A DNA stretch of 64,000 nucleotides. It comes from Glycine soja. Lineage: Eukaryota > Streptophyta > Magnoliopsida > Fabales > Fabaceae. The position numbers and the translations under genes were made by a program. The stretch spans positions 16,660,934 to 16,724,933 of the forward strand of contig NC_041021.1 of assembly GCF_004193775.1 (NCBI RefSeq), read 5' to 3'. Each line of letters starts with the position of its first letter. Positions within the stretch are counted from its first letter, which is position 1. The notes beneath the pieces are model-generated. The model did not search any database. It was not told the DNA's origin and worked only from the letters and a program-made list of their open reading frames with translations. Positions 29,704-41,055 of the stretch are shown piece after piece.

Positions 29704-31700
29704 CTTATGAGAAAGCAAAAGACTGACTCTTTGAGAGGGCCTCTCATCCTAAACTCAAATGATAGGACATTAGATTTTGGAAATTGGTATATAAAGAGAA
29801 ATCTATGCACTTATAGCCTAATATGAGCATGATTTTTGGGATGGAAATGCATGCAACCTTCACCTTGAAATACAGTAAATGTAGGCTTTGTATCTAGTAA
29901 TGCAAAAGGTTTTGAATCATGAAAATTGTGTAATGCTCATGACATTCTTCCTTATTTGTGATTTTGATTTGATTTTTTTTTCATTTTTGTGGAAAACTCA
30001 GATTAGTTGTTTCTTTCTGAAAGATGTGATAACTCATGAGACCTCATCTTATCTTTTGCAAATCTCTTGGGGGACTCCCCCATGTTGTATGTTTTGATTT
30101 AATCACTTGACAATTTCGGATGACGGTAGTGGAGCCATTTGACATTTAATCAATCAACAGAAATATTGATCCTAGGGTTCATCCCATTTTTTTTGTTTAA
30201 AAACCTCAATTATTCTGCACAGTAAGGAAACATAAATCTTTGGGATCGATCACATGCACCATTGAAGGATGACAATGGATTGTTGCACTTTGGTATATGA
30301 CCAAGTGCAACTTTCCTTATTTAAGGTCATAGAGTGATGTCAAGGGTTTGTCGATCCCGTTGAAACTTGATGACATGGGCTGATCCCGAAAGAATTTATA
30401 CAACAATGGCTACCCTTGGATTCAAAAGGAATCCTAAGGAGTCTGCATAAGCGACTAACATCAGATGTGCCCTACTATCACAATTGTCTTTGGGCATTTT
30501 CCAGGAGCTTCTGGTTGAATGAGTTTTCTTCTCAAATGTGCAAGTGTGAAACCTCGAGGATTCTCTTTTTTTTAGAATTTTCTTTCAACAATCACAAGGG
30601 TGTGCAGGTTTCATTCCAGAATCCCAACTTAGAAGCAAAATTAGTCATTCCTTGATCCACATGGGCTTTATTGGGCTTGTAACATGGTCAGGGGTAAGAG
30701 GGCTATGAAATAAAGCATAAGAGAGGCTCAAAGAGTGTTTAAGGGTTACATTGAGTATGAACCTCGAGAGCATTGCTTGTACCTTTTGGGTTAGGCTTTA
30801 CCCCTTTTGTCTTATACATTAGTCCTTATTGCACTTTTTGTGCCTCCTTGTAAATTCTAGAGATCTTTTGTCTCTCTTTTTTCTTTACTCGCCTTCGGCG
30901 GATTTTATTTTCTTTTTCTTTTCATCAGTGCCCAACTTTGTGCATGTGTTGTTTGCATTGCTCTTCCCGCCGATCTAGCGGTGGTTCCTACTCAGTGTTT
31001 ACCTTTTGTTTTTGTTGTTTTTAGAAAACAGACATGTTTTGGCTCAGAGGGGGTAGCAAGGGATAAATTAGTTTTTGGGATGTTGAAACACGGTCATGTG
31101 TCATTTCAAATCTTGACTAGATACTTTTATAGTTTGGATTTTGGGATCAAACCTCTGATAACACGCCCCTAATTCTCTCTTCTTTTTATTTTTTACTAAC
31201 CCTAACTTTTGCTTAGGCCGCCCTTTCGGGTTTTCAACATACCAAGTGAGAACTTCTTATCTGCCCCTAGGTTTGCTTGAGGCTCATGCATGGTGCCTCT
31301 CATTGCCCCATTGTAGGGCTCTGAGGTATCTATTCATGTCTTTTGTCATGACCTTGTAGCAAGAAAAAAAGAAAGAAACTATGCAGGTTCTCGAAAATGA
31401 ATTTTCAAGGACGAGAAATATTTACAGGATTTTCAAATGACAGATTAAGTCAAATGACTCTTGCTCTTGACAACGGGCTTTTCTCTCAAAAGACAACCTT
31501 TAAGAATGATAAAATGAGGTCACATGAATGTATGTACTTCTTATTTGTAACACAATCAATCGAACGCTTTTTCCTTTTTGTTTTGAACTTTACTCGTTGT
31601 TTACGGCACCCCCACCAAACATGTAGAATGAGTAATTTCAGATTGAACAGACCGGAGATCAACTCAGGAGCGCAAGTCACTTGAGCAGACAAACCAATAA
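29704..31700 (-). other. Ogre copy C: region 3' of gag
   Basis: Inverted counterpart of 7288-8429: GGTCACTTGAGCAGACAAACC-type block near 31690, AAGAAAAAAAGAAAGAAAC (31362), CAATCAATCGAACGC and GAGAAAGC...GAGAGGGCC at the array side. No conserved frame. Short frames at 30416-31684 are chance. Confidence 0.6.
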
Positions 31701-31705
31701 CGTAC

Positions 31706-32785
31706 TGTTCGGCTTCCGACAAGTGCACCGGATTGCACAAGTAGTATAAAATGGTAAGAACCGAGTATCAAACACTCGGGGAACTTGTGTTATTTGGTAA
31801 GTTATTTAAGAAAATAGGCATCTAGTGTGTAAAAGTAATTGTGAATATGAACAAGTGTATAAACTATCTATGCAAAAAGAAAGAAAATCACACAAGAGCA
31901 ATGATGTGTAAAAACAAGTAGAGAACACGTTGGTCTTCCTAATAGGTGCCTGATGCTAAAAAGATATTCTTTGTCTAACAATGCTCACGTGTTCTTATGG
32001 TGTCTCTTGAGATACTAAACCCTGATTCCTCATGATAGTTTAGCCTAATCCTGACCAAACATCATCCGCAGATTCCTCTTGTAAGACTAAACTCAACCAG
32101 GACCGCATTAAGACACACATACTCAACTTACTTATCGCACCTCGATTCCTCATGAAAACACGCCAACTCAGCCATGCACTATCAAGGACTTTAGAGTTAG
32201 ACCAATTTCCACTGTTGAATGACACTAACAAAGCATGCATCTATGTGATCAAGGTAATGACATACTGGAATGAAAAGCAGATAGCACAGAGAACACACAA
32301 AACATCATTAAATAGATAGAAATATATTTACATCAGGTACCTACAGGGAAAATCCAACAGAGGATTTAGCTTTCCATACCAGGAAGCCTTCTTAACAACA
32401 AAGAAAAGAACAAGATGAAAGATTGAAAAAATACAAGTGGTGAGGATGTCTCTGTCACCTCTAGGATCTCACAATCACTCACAAACTCATCTCAAGCTCT
32501 CAAACCGGCTCCTGCTTCAAGCTCTGGTCTCTGCAGATCTTCACACAACAAAATCTCTCAAAACTCTTTGGAACTTGGACCTTTCTCTCTCTAGAAACCC
32601 TAGACATGCAAAGCTCTGAATCCCAGTCCAAACTCTCTTCAGAAAATCTGATTTCAGGCTTAAATAGGTGGCCTTGTTCGTGCTCGTGCGCTTAGTGCAC
32701 GTTAGTGATTTTTGGCTTAGCGCGCCTTTCTTGCATAGAGAGATGAAGCGGTGCGCTTAGCAAACCTGTACAGCTCATCTCCTTG
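31706..32785 (-). mobile_element. X-family LTR, 5'-truncated, inverted
   Basis: It begins (its 3' end) TGTTCGGCTTCCGACAAG and runs to about 32785. It matches 900-2740 of the plus copy without the nested Y LTR, which supplies the empty site for that Y insertion (ACCATAAGAACACGTGAGC...AGACAAAGAATATC). About 300 bp of the LTR start are missing, so no target duplication can be shown. It interrupts the 3' end of gag copy C. It contains CGCTTAGTGCACG and GGCTTAGCGCGCC words. Confidence 0.8.
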
Positions 32786-34246
32786 GTTGGTGTTTTGGTT
32801 CGTATTAAGGGTGTTGTTTGGCCTCGCATGTGCAACAAGCGGGTTTTGTGGCTGGTTTAGGGGTGGCCTCTATGGATGATTGGATGTTCTTGGCTGATAG
32901 GGTGGTGGGTAATGAGAAGGACTAATATTGGGTGAGTATTGATATTGTTGAGCTAGCGGGAAATTTGGCCATGTAGGGACAACAGCCACAACATGGGTTT
33001 CTCCCTACTTATTCTCTCCATTTGCCCGAGGCTTCCTGTTCATCGAAGTAGGATAATCAAATTTTCCTCTTCTCAGACCCACTTCAATCCTTTCGCCATC
33101 AAACACTAAATTTGTGAAGCTTGAAGGCACGTAACCCACCATCTATGCATAGTAGAACACCGGTAACATGTCCACTATCATTGCTATCATCTCCCTCTCC
33201 ATCATTAGGGGTGCTACTTGAGCTGCCAGATCCCTCCACCTTTGGGCGTATTCTTTGAAAGATTCATGCTCCTTCTTACATATGTTATGTAGTTGCATTC
33301 TATCCAGAGCCATATCAAAATTATACTGATACTGCCCAATGAAGGCAACCATTAGGTCCTTCCAAGAATGGACTCAGGAAGGTTCCAGATTAGTATACCA
33401 GGTGATAGCTTCCCCAGTAAGACTTTCCTAGAAGAAATGCATCAATAATTTTTCATCTTTCGCGTATGTCCCTATTTTCCTACAGTACATCTTCAGGTGA
33501 TTCTTGGGACAAGTAGTCCCCTTGTACTTCAAAGGGATAACGACATCAGGTACTAGGCACAACTCTGCCATGTCAGCGAAAGCATAATCTCCGCCTCCTT
33601 TAATGGCCCTTAGCCTTTCTTTTATATGTTCAAATTTTCCCCTTTCCACCATAATAGGAGGGACTCTTCCCACTGCAAAATGCAAGGGTTGTGGTTGTGG
33701 GTGAAACTGAGCCCCCCCCAAAGTGTTTGGCAAGGGTACACCACCAACTGCTTGACCCTCAGTGGCATATCCGAGGTGAGGTTCGAAGTCAGCTAAAGTG
33801 TGGTCTCAGGGTACTTCATGTGCCTCCACCATAGGTTGAGGGACCTATGCATGACCAGATTGGGGTTGTTGGCTCTCAATGGGTATGGGAGCTAAGATAT
33901 CGACTTTCTCCTCGGGAACGTGTGCAACATTGGGTGGTGTATAGTTGGGAGGCAAGCCATATGGTGGGAAGGAATTCTTGCTTTGGACCTGCACAAAATG
34001 GGGGCCACCCATACTTCCCAATGCTTCGTCTCCCTAACCTACCATATTCGAGACTGGATGATTTACTTGATTGAGGCCAAATGTGTGAGTCGGGTCCACC
34101 TCAGTGGCGGTACTTGCGACAACGACTGTAGCCGTGCTAACCTCCATCAATTTTCTCATACTCATCATGGCTTCCATCATTGTGGTCATTTGCTCTTTCA
34201 TGACCTTCATGTCAGCCTTCATTTTCTCTTGCACCTAGAATAAAAC
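32786..34246 (-). pseudogene. Ogre-type gag, non-autonomous copy C (broken)
   Basis: Minus-strand Gag. The N-terminal Met-rich coil (MKADMKVMKEQM, at 34234 leftward) is followed by a stop after SNMVG, then the linker PPYGLPPNYTPPN, EGQAVGGVPL, the block ERLRAIKGGGDYAF, LCLVPDVVIP, KGTTCPKNHLKMYC, stops after MHFF and NLEPS, then RDLAAQVAPLM, FYYA*, and SSFTNLVFDGERIEVGL. The C-terminal knuckle is lost where the X LTR was inserted. It shares the coil with copies A and B and differs there from the Gag at 41056. No protease, RT or integrase follows, supporting a gag-only element. Confidence 0.85.
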
Positions 34247-35475
34247 ATGGATATCAATAGTCCCTAGTTTTGTTTTGTAAATTATTTAGCTCAATCATGT
34301 GTTGCCAGTAGCCAAAGAAGCCATGTAAACTCGATCCATCTTCTGCCCCAACTTTGGCAAGTTGGTTACTTCCATACTTGACCTTGATTTGACGAAAACC
34401 TTTTCTTAAAAGCTTGTGCTTGGTTCGACCCCATAATTCAAGGAATAGAAATTTTGATTCTCAATACTTCGACAACCTATCATAGAGATGAATGATTAGG
34501 GCATACTTATGCTATGCATGACAAATGTAATTATGAGATTGACATGAGACGCTTGAAGAAACCCCTTTTCCTAGTTAACAATGCATTAGGTACCATGTTC
34601 ATGTGATTTGAAATCATTTTTCAAGAGAAATGAGTGTATAATCTCAACATGGTCTATTTATAGCTATCATCATGGTACCCAACACATGTAACTAAAAACG
34701 TGGTGTAAACATTCATGCTTCATTGTGACTTACTTTTGTTCTTTTTTTCAGAGGAAAATGCAAGGATCATGCATGAGTGAACAAAACATGCGAATGATGA
34801 AAATAGAATGTATGCAGTTGGTAGAACAAAAGCGTGCTGAATGAAGATGTATGATAATGCAATGACTTATGAAAATGCAATGTATGAATAGGATAAATGC
34901 AGGAATGATATGTCCATTATGATGCCATAAAGAGATGCATGATGCGATCAAGGAGCAAGCCAGAGTGAGTTTGCTATGTGCCCCCTAATTCTGGAACCTA
35001 ATGGAAAGGATCCAAAAGTCCACTTCTAGTGATAATTCCCATGGGTACTTCCATGTAACCTTACTGGTCTCTAGAGATATCATCCTCTTAGATAATACAT
35101 TGTGACGATAGGGACTATCAGTAACAATGCATCACCAAAAGAGGAAAACTCTAGATGACGCTTCACTGTTATCAAGCGAGTCAGAGACCCAACATGACCA
35201 CAGGTCGACCTCCATTCCTTATGGCTTACATAGACCCGGGTATAGGGCCTAATATCTCAACGTGTGTGCAAAGCTGTAGGTGACATGTGTGCATTGAACA
35301 AAAATATTTATAACTACAAACGTAATAGATAGACACACACCAAACACAATAACATAGCAAAGTTTATACACAAATATGGACAAAACAAAAGATAAAAGAA
35401 AATAGGGAGCATAAACAAAGAAAAAGTCACAATAAAACATTGCACACGGATAGAATGGTTTAACTCTCTAACCTT
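34247..35475 (-). other. Ogre copy C: 5' leader
   Basis: Inverted leader matching copies A and B (AACATGGTACCTAATGC region near 34590, CATTTTCATAAG, CCGGGTATAGGGCC at 35237, GACTCGCTTGATAACAGTG near 35170). No conserved frame. Confidence 0.7.
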
Positions 35476-35494
35476 CCCCATTGGAGTCGCCATC
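35476..35494 (-). promoter_or_regulatory. Primer binding site, Ogre copy C
   Basis: On the minus strand GATGGCGACTCCAATGGGG directly follows the LTR end GTTGCGATA. The word GATGGCGACTCCA also occurs about 70 bp inside the LTR (35552-35564), an extra primer-site-like sequence. Confidence 0.8.
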
Positions 35495-36729
35495 TATCGC
35501 AACCTGCCTCAAGACAGGACGGTGAAAAGAAAAAGCACGTCTTCTCATGAAGAAAACGCGTGGAGTCGCCATCAATGTTTATTCGAGGAAAACGTTAGAA
35601 AAACCAAAAAGTAGGTCTGCAAATTTTGAAAATAAGGGTTCGGGAGTTGTTTACGCATAGGAAAGGTATTAGCACCCCACACGCTCATCACAAGGGATGA
35701 CAACCTTTACAAGTGAGCATAACAAGACTTCAAAATTATGTATTTTCCCTTTTTATATATATTTTTTTGTGGTCGACAAGGGTGTTGCCCTTGCTCCTAG
35801 GTATCCTCACGTGCGATGAGGAATTCAGACCTACGTAGTTCTTTAAGTCTGAATGTTTGTGTGTTAAATTGATTTTTATGTTTTTGAAAGATTCATTTTA
35901 ATTGTGAACAAAAAGTCGTTTAAGGCATTAAGGTGGAGAGAATCGTTAAGGTGTTGGACCTTGAAACAATCTCAAGTGATATTCAAGAAAAAGTAGTTTT
36001 GAATTGGTTTTATCTTGGTTTTTTTATTAACTTTCAATTTCTTTAAAGACAACTTTACAACACTAGGGATCGGTTAAGATTGAACTTTACAAAGAAAAAC
36101 AAGATCGCTGATGATAGATGGAAAAAATGGATGTGCACATGATAACAAGGGGGACCTCTAAGGGTTCATAGATCATATTTAATCCCCAAAAATATAACTA
36201 ACCAACGGTTGCTCGAAGAATGCAGAACAAGAAATGAAGTAAGGAATGATCGCGGTCATGATTCGATAGCACCTCGGCCTCATTTCCTCTTCTTTCTTCT
36301 TCTTCTTTCTCTATTCTCTCAATTCCCTTAACTTCTGAACCTTGGAACCCCTTAAAACACCCCTAGGACGCCTATTTATAGGCAAATGGTCACTTTGGGG
36401 TAGTTGCAGCTCTCCTAGGCGAGCTAGAGCTCGCCCAGGCAAGCTGAAACTTAACCCTGAAGCAGTGAGCTCACCAAGGCGAGTTGGTTTCTTCACCATG
36501 AAGCTATTTGGTGGCCCAGGCGAGCCAGATGCTAGCCTGGGCGAGCTAGGGTCCAGAAAAGTCAAGAAAAGACTATTTTGCCCCTTCCTTGGTATCCTTT
36601 TGTATTCTTGATCAAAACACCGAGTGATTCTTGGCTTCACATTGTAGTTGGTGTGAAACACCATAATTCGACTAGTAAGAATCAAAAGATCTATGAACGA
36701 TAGTCCCCAGACCAAATTAGGGTCTGACA
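35495..36729 (-). mobile_element. Ogre copy C: 5' LTR
   Basis: A 1235-bp LTR on the minus strand, from TGTCAGACCCTAATTTGG (right edge 36729) to GGTTGCGATA (35495). TATA box TATTTATA (plus-strand view) at 36373-36380. Upstream of it, at 36405-36550, lie four CTCGCC-x-GGCGAG-type words. One hairpin cassette is at 35770-35850 with stem CAAGGG/CCCTTG. The apparent frame 36311-36781 reads across this LTR and is not a gene. Confidence 0.88.
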
Positions 36730-36933
36730 ACAGCAAATCAGTTGCTTTAGAACAAAGTCTAATAATAGACGTCACACTCATTTCTCATTGCACTATATAT
36801 AATTTCTTTAGGAGATTTAAACACTATGACATATTATAATGCCATTCTACAAAAGGAACCTTGAATGTTGGCACATTGGCTTGTAGCCAAACCCATACTC
36901 CTACCTTTGAAAAATCTATGATTGATTCCACAT
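36730..36933 (-). other. Sequence flanking the complete Ogre, possibly old coding
   Basis: Short interval between copy C and the complete Ogre. The minus strand reads VESIIDFSKVGVWVWLQANV and ends EWHYNMS, and continues across the Ogre insertion into 55929-56060 as an open but interrupted frame. I do not recognise the family. It may be a remnant of another transposon ORF. Confidence 0.35.
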
Positions 36934-38069
36934 TGTCATACCCTAATTTCGTCCGGGGACCATCTGCTTGTGGCATGCGACCCTCGCTTGACCACTTTGA
37001 GGTACTTGACACCCATTGTTAGGCAATCCGTGAAGTTCCGCGACATGTCGGGAGTTCAAAGGGAGTGTTAATGTGCAATGTGTAAAGTTCTGTAACATTC
37101 CAAAAGCCAAAGAAGGGACGATTGCGTAATCCGTAAGGTTTCGTGACATTACGGAAAGAAAACAAGTATCGTTACGTAATTAGTAAAGTTCAGTAACGTT
37201 ATGGAAAAAGAATCAGCAAAAAAGGGCAAAGGGGGTGTATTTAGAAAATAGGGGGGTACAAATAGCAATAAGACCCACTTAGGCCTTCCAGGATCTTCCA
37301 ACATAAGGCGGTGCCTTCTGGTGGAAGCAACCTAGCTCGCCTGGGTGAGCTGGGTGGCAACCACCTCCCTCTTTTCCCCTATAAATATGGGGAGGAGGGC
37401 AGAACAAAAATGTTCAACCCTCCTGGTATCTGAGAATCACTCAAAATTAGTGAGAAAAATTGTTTCCGTGAAGAAAATCCAAGTCGAGGCACTTCCGTAA
37501 CGCTTCCGAGACGTTTCCGTGGGCTTTGTTACCTCTTTCAAACAATAAACAAGACATCGTTAATGGTCCAATGCCTTAATGTTTTCTCTCCTTTCAAAAG
37601 AATCGAAAGATTGTTTAATGGTCCAACGCCTTAAATGACCTTTTATTCAATCAAAATATATCTTGCAAAAAAGGATAAAAATAATTTAACCAACGTTTAG
37701 TTCTCAAAGAACTACGTAGGTCTGATTTCCTTATCACAATTGAGGAATACGTAGGAGCAAGGGAAACACCCTTGTCGACCACAAAAAGATAAAAATATAA
37801 AAAGGGAAGATAACACAAATTGAAGTCATATTTGCACACTTGATTAAAGGTTTCCGTCCTTTGTGACGGACGTGTGGGGTGCTAATACCTTCCCCTTGCG
37901 TAAATACAACTCCCGAACCTTTCACTTAAAGTTCGTAGACCATGTCTTTTCTGGTTTTTCTGATGTTTTCCTCAAATAAACGTTGGAGGCGACTCCGCGT
38001 GTATTCCTTTCTTGGAAGATGCACCCGTGAACCTCGCGTCGCCCTCCCGCCGAAGGGTAGGTTGCGACA
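36934..38069 (+). repeat. Ogre 5' LTR (internally deleted)
   Basis: 1136 bp from TGTCATACCC to GGTTGCGACA. Against the 3' LTR it lacks about 600 bp (54751-55347), removed at 37524/37525 where CCGTGGGC joins TTTGTTACC, with GC shared by both sides of the deletion. The lost part lies downstream of the TATA box (37380-37387) and includes U3/R sequence. The duplicated hairpin block is single here (37705-37775). Confidence 0.93.
37380..37387 (+). promoter_or_regulatory. TATA box of complete Ogre 5' LTR
   Basis: TATAAATA in CCCCTATAAATATGGGG. A CTCGCCTGGGTGAG word lies about 45 bp upstream, as in the other Ogre LTRs of this subtype. Confidence 0.7.
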
Positions 38070-38090
38070 GTTGGCGACTCCACTTGGGAT
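38070..38090 (+). promoter_or_regulatory. Primer binding site of complete Ogre
   Basis: GTTGGCGACTCCACTTGGGA immediately follows the LTR. It is where minus-strand DNA synthesis would start from a tRNA (tRNA-Arg is reported for Ogre). Confidence 0.85.
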
Positions 38091-38957
38091 GATTGTTAGA
38101 GAGTTAGGCCAATCAATCAGTGTGCTTTCTTTACTATGACTTCCCTTTTGTTCTTTTTCTTTGTCTTTTTTTCTTATGTTCTTGTGTATATAAACTCTTT
38201 TTATGCTTTTAGTGTGTTTTAAAATGTATGCATGAGGTAAATATTTATTCATTTGATGCATGCAAACACCAACACTATTTACACACACGGTGAGTTGAAA
38301 AAGGGCCCTATACCCGAGTTCGTGGGAACATAAGGAGTGGAGGTGAATCTGTGATCATGCTAGGTCTCCGACTTGCTTGATTACAGTGAACCCTCATCTA
38401 GAGTTTTTCTCTTTGATAACATATTGTTGCTAGTAGTCCCTACTGCTGCAATATGTTCTTCGAAGGAGATGATACCTCTAGAGGCCATCAAGAGAGATAT
38501 GACCACCTTGGGAATTATCACTAAAAAGCCCTCTTAGCTCCCTCCCATGTAGGTCCCTAAAATAGGGGCACGGAGCAAACACGCTGCGTGCCACTTTTCA
38601 CACTTCCATGCATGTAGTCCTAAGTGTCATGTAACCCTTTGCTTATATTTGTTTGTGAATATTGTTGTACTATGTACATCCTAGTGTTGCCTTTCGCATA
38701 TGCATCATGCACGGGTTCTGTCTTGATCCCCTCTCTTTGGCAAACCAACGGAGGGTCTGTGTCACCTTCTTAAATACATATGTCGGGCACTGTGCTACCC
38801 CAAGACGTTGTATCTAAGAAGGAGACAATTTCCCGGGTTCCCATATTCATATATTGCATATGTGTCATATGCATTTCTTCATGCATTCATCCATTCCACC
38901 CATGATAGATGTCGGAGTTTTGATTCGCATTGGGTTTTTGTTTCACTTTAGTAAAAC
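38091..38957 (+). other. Complete Ogre 5' leader
   Basis: Leader with the shared blocks GTGAGTTGAAAAAGGGCCC (~38291) and GACTTGCTTGATTACAGTG. Shared with the non-autonomous copies until about 38640, after which it diverges toward ORF1. No gene seen. Confidence 0.75.
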
Positions 38958-40823
38958 ATGGGAAAAAATCAAACTGGAAAAAGGTTTTATCAAGTCAAGA
39001 TTAAGGGCCTAGATATCACCAGCATTAAGGAGTTGGGGCGGTTGATGGGACCTCTCCAAATGCAAGTCTTCCGCAAGGCGTACGGAAAGATTTTAGATTT
39101 GACCATAGCAGAGATATCCACTGAAGTCGTTATATCACTCACCCAATACTATGACCAGCCTTTGAGATGCTTCACGTTTGGAGACTTCCAATTAGTACCG
39201 ACTGTCGAAGAATTTGAGGAGATTCTAGGATGTCCTCTTGGGGGAAGGAAACCATATCTTTTCTTCAGCTTTCTTCCCTCCTTGAGCAAGATTGCAGTTG
39301 TGGTCAGGGATTCGGCAAGAGAGTTGGATCATGTAAAGCAAACTCGAAATGGCGTAGTGGGCCTATCACGGAAGTACTTAGAAGGCAAGGCAAGGGATTT
39401 GGTGAATCAAGAGGAGTGGGTCCCGTTTATGGACGTATTAGTATTGCTAATCTTTGGGGTTGTCCTCTTTCCAAACATGGATGGTTTGGTGGACCTAGCC
39501 GCAATTGATGCTTTCCTTGCATATCACCATAGCAAAGAGAGCCCGGTGGTAGCTATCTTGGCGGACTTATTTGACACATTTGACCGAAGGTGCGAGAAGA
39601 GTAGTGCACGGATCATCTGCTATTTACCCGCTCTTTGTGTATGGTTGGTTTCGCACCTATTCCAACAAGACATAAGGCATCCATGTCCGCTCTGAAGCCA
39701 TCGCTCATGTGTCGAAAAGAGAAGAGTAGATTGGGACCAACACTTGGCTGGGATAGGAGGCAAAACAATCAACTGGTTTCCTCGATGGAAAGAAGGAAAG
39801 GAGGGAGTTCTCTTCTCATGTGGGGACAACCCAAACATCCCGTTGATAGGAATGAAGGGTTGCATTAACTACAATCCCGCACTTACTATAAGACAGTTAG
39901 GGTACCCCATGAGGGGAGCACCAACGGAAGAAAGCCTCTATCCTTTCCTAGTGAGAGATTTCGGTGCACAAAGTTTCAAGATTATACAAAGAGTCCATAC
40001 GGCGTGGGAAAGCCCGTTAAGGAAAGATAAAGAACTTAGGGGCATTCGTAATGGCATCATCGATGGTTATCATGAATGGCTGAAAGTTTGTACACGAGGG
40101 TTACATTGGCTCTCCAAGTTAAATATTATCAACGAAGAGAACTTCGAAGCTCCGGAAGAGGATGAAGAAGTCCGAGCTCTAAAAACCAAACTAGAAAAAG
40201 CAAGACTTGCCAAAGAAAAATTCAAGTTGGTCGCTACAGACGTCTGGAAAGAGTGTGTCGGGTTACGAGAAGAAAATGCAGCTACCGCAAGAGCCCTTGA
40301 ACAAGAAACCAAGAGGGCTCGCAAGGAAGAGCATGGTCGTGACAAATTTCGTGGAGCTTTGTGGGGCAGCAACAGTGAGCTCAAGCTTCGAAGGGAAGAG
40401 AGAGACCAATCACGAGCACATAGCATGGTCTTGAAAAAGGAGTTAGCTGCTTGCTCAAGGTCGAAAAGAAACTTGTCTTAGCGTTTATACGAGACAGAGA
40501 CCAACATATTAGCCATCGTCAGCAAGTACCAAGAAGAACTAAATCTAGCCACGGCCCACGAGCACAAAGTGGCGGACGAGTATGCACAAGTGTACGTAGA
40601 AAATGAGGCTAGAGGAAGGGTGATCGACGCATTACATCAAGAGGCAACAATGTGGATGGGCCGATTTGCTCTTACCTTGAACGGGAGTCAAGAGCTTCCC
40701 CGATTGCTAGCCAAGGCCAAAGCAATGGCGGACACCTACTCCACCCCCGAGGAGATCCACGGACTTCTCAGCTATTGTCAGCATATGATAGACTTAATGG
40801 CCCATATAATTAGAAACCGCTAG
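38958..40823 (+). pseudogene. Ogre ORF1 (upstream of gag), two stop codons
   Basis: One continuous frame of 621 codons broken only by TGA at 39693-39695 and TAG at 40479-40481. It begins MGKNQTGKRFYQVKIKG, has a globular part of about 350 residues (FTFGDFQLVPTVEEFEEILG, CYLPALCVWL, GKTINWFPRW) and then a long charged coiled-coil (about residues 395-560: LKTKLEKARLAKEKF, REERDQSRAH) before a short C-terminal helix region. An ORF at this place is a known Ogre trait; its function is unknown. The N-terminal part resembles plant mobile-domain-like proteins in layout, which I give only as a possibility. Its start is the first ATG of the frame after the leader. Nothing like it is present in copies A-C. 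Confidence 0.85.
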
Positions 40824-41055
40824 GAAGTTTGTATTGTCACTTAGATCTTGACTAGTTATAACTTTCTGAATAAAATGAGTTTATCCCATGTTTTTATTCC
40901 AAGGATCAGTGCGAATCAAACTCACTCCCGCATTTTATCTCTAGCATGCATTCATTTTTCTTTACCTACTCCTCACGTTTAGTTTTTTTAGGAAGAATGC
41001 AATAACTAAACGTGCCCCAAGGCATCCCTATCGCACCAGATCCAAATCTAGAACG
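40824..41055 (+). other. Spacer between ORF1 and gag
   Basis: Non-coding AT-rich spacer, ending in TTTTTTTAGGAAGAATGC near 40990. A T-rich stretch followed by AG could be a splice acceptor upstream of gag; I cannot show that it is used. Confidence 0.5.

Noticed and set aside
31701..31705. CGTAC as a target duplication for the inverted X LTR
   Set aside because: The other end of that LTR is truncated near 32785 and no matching CGTAC adjoins it.
36311..36781. A 156-codon minus-strand frame
   Set aside because: Lies across the Ogre copy C LTR, including its TATA box and palindromes; not conserved in other LTRs.
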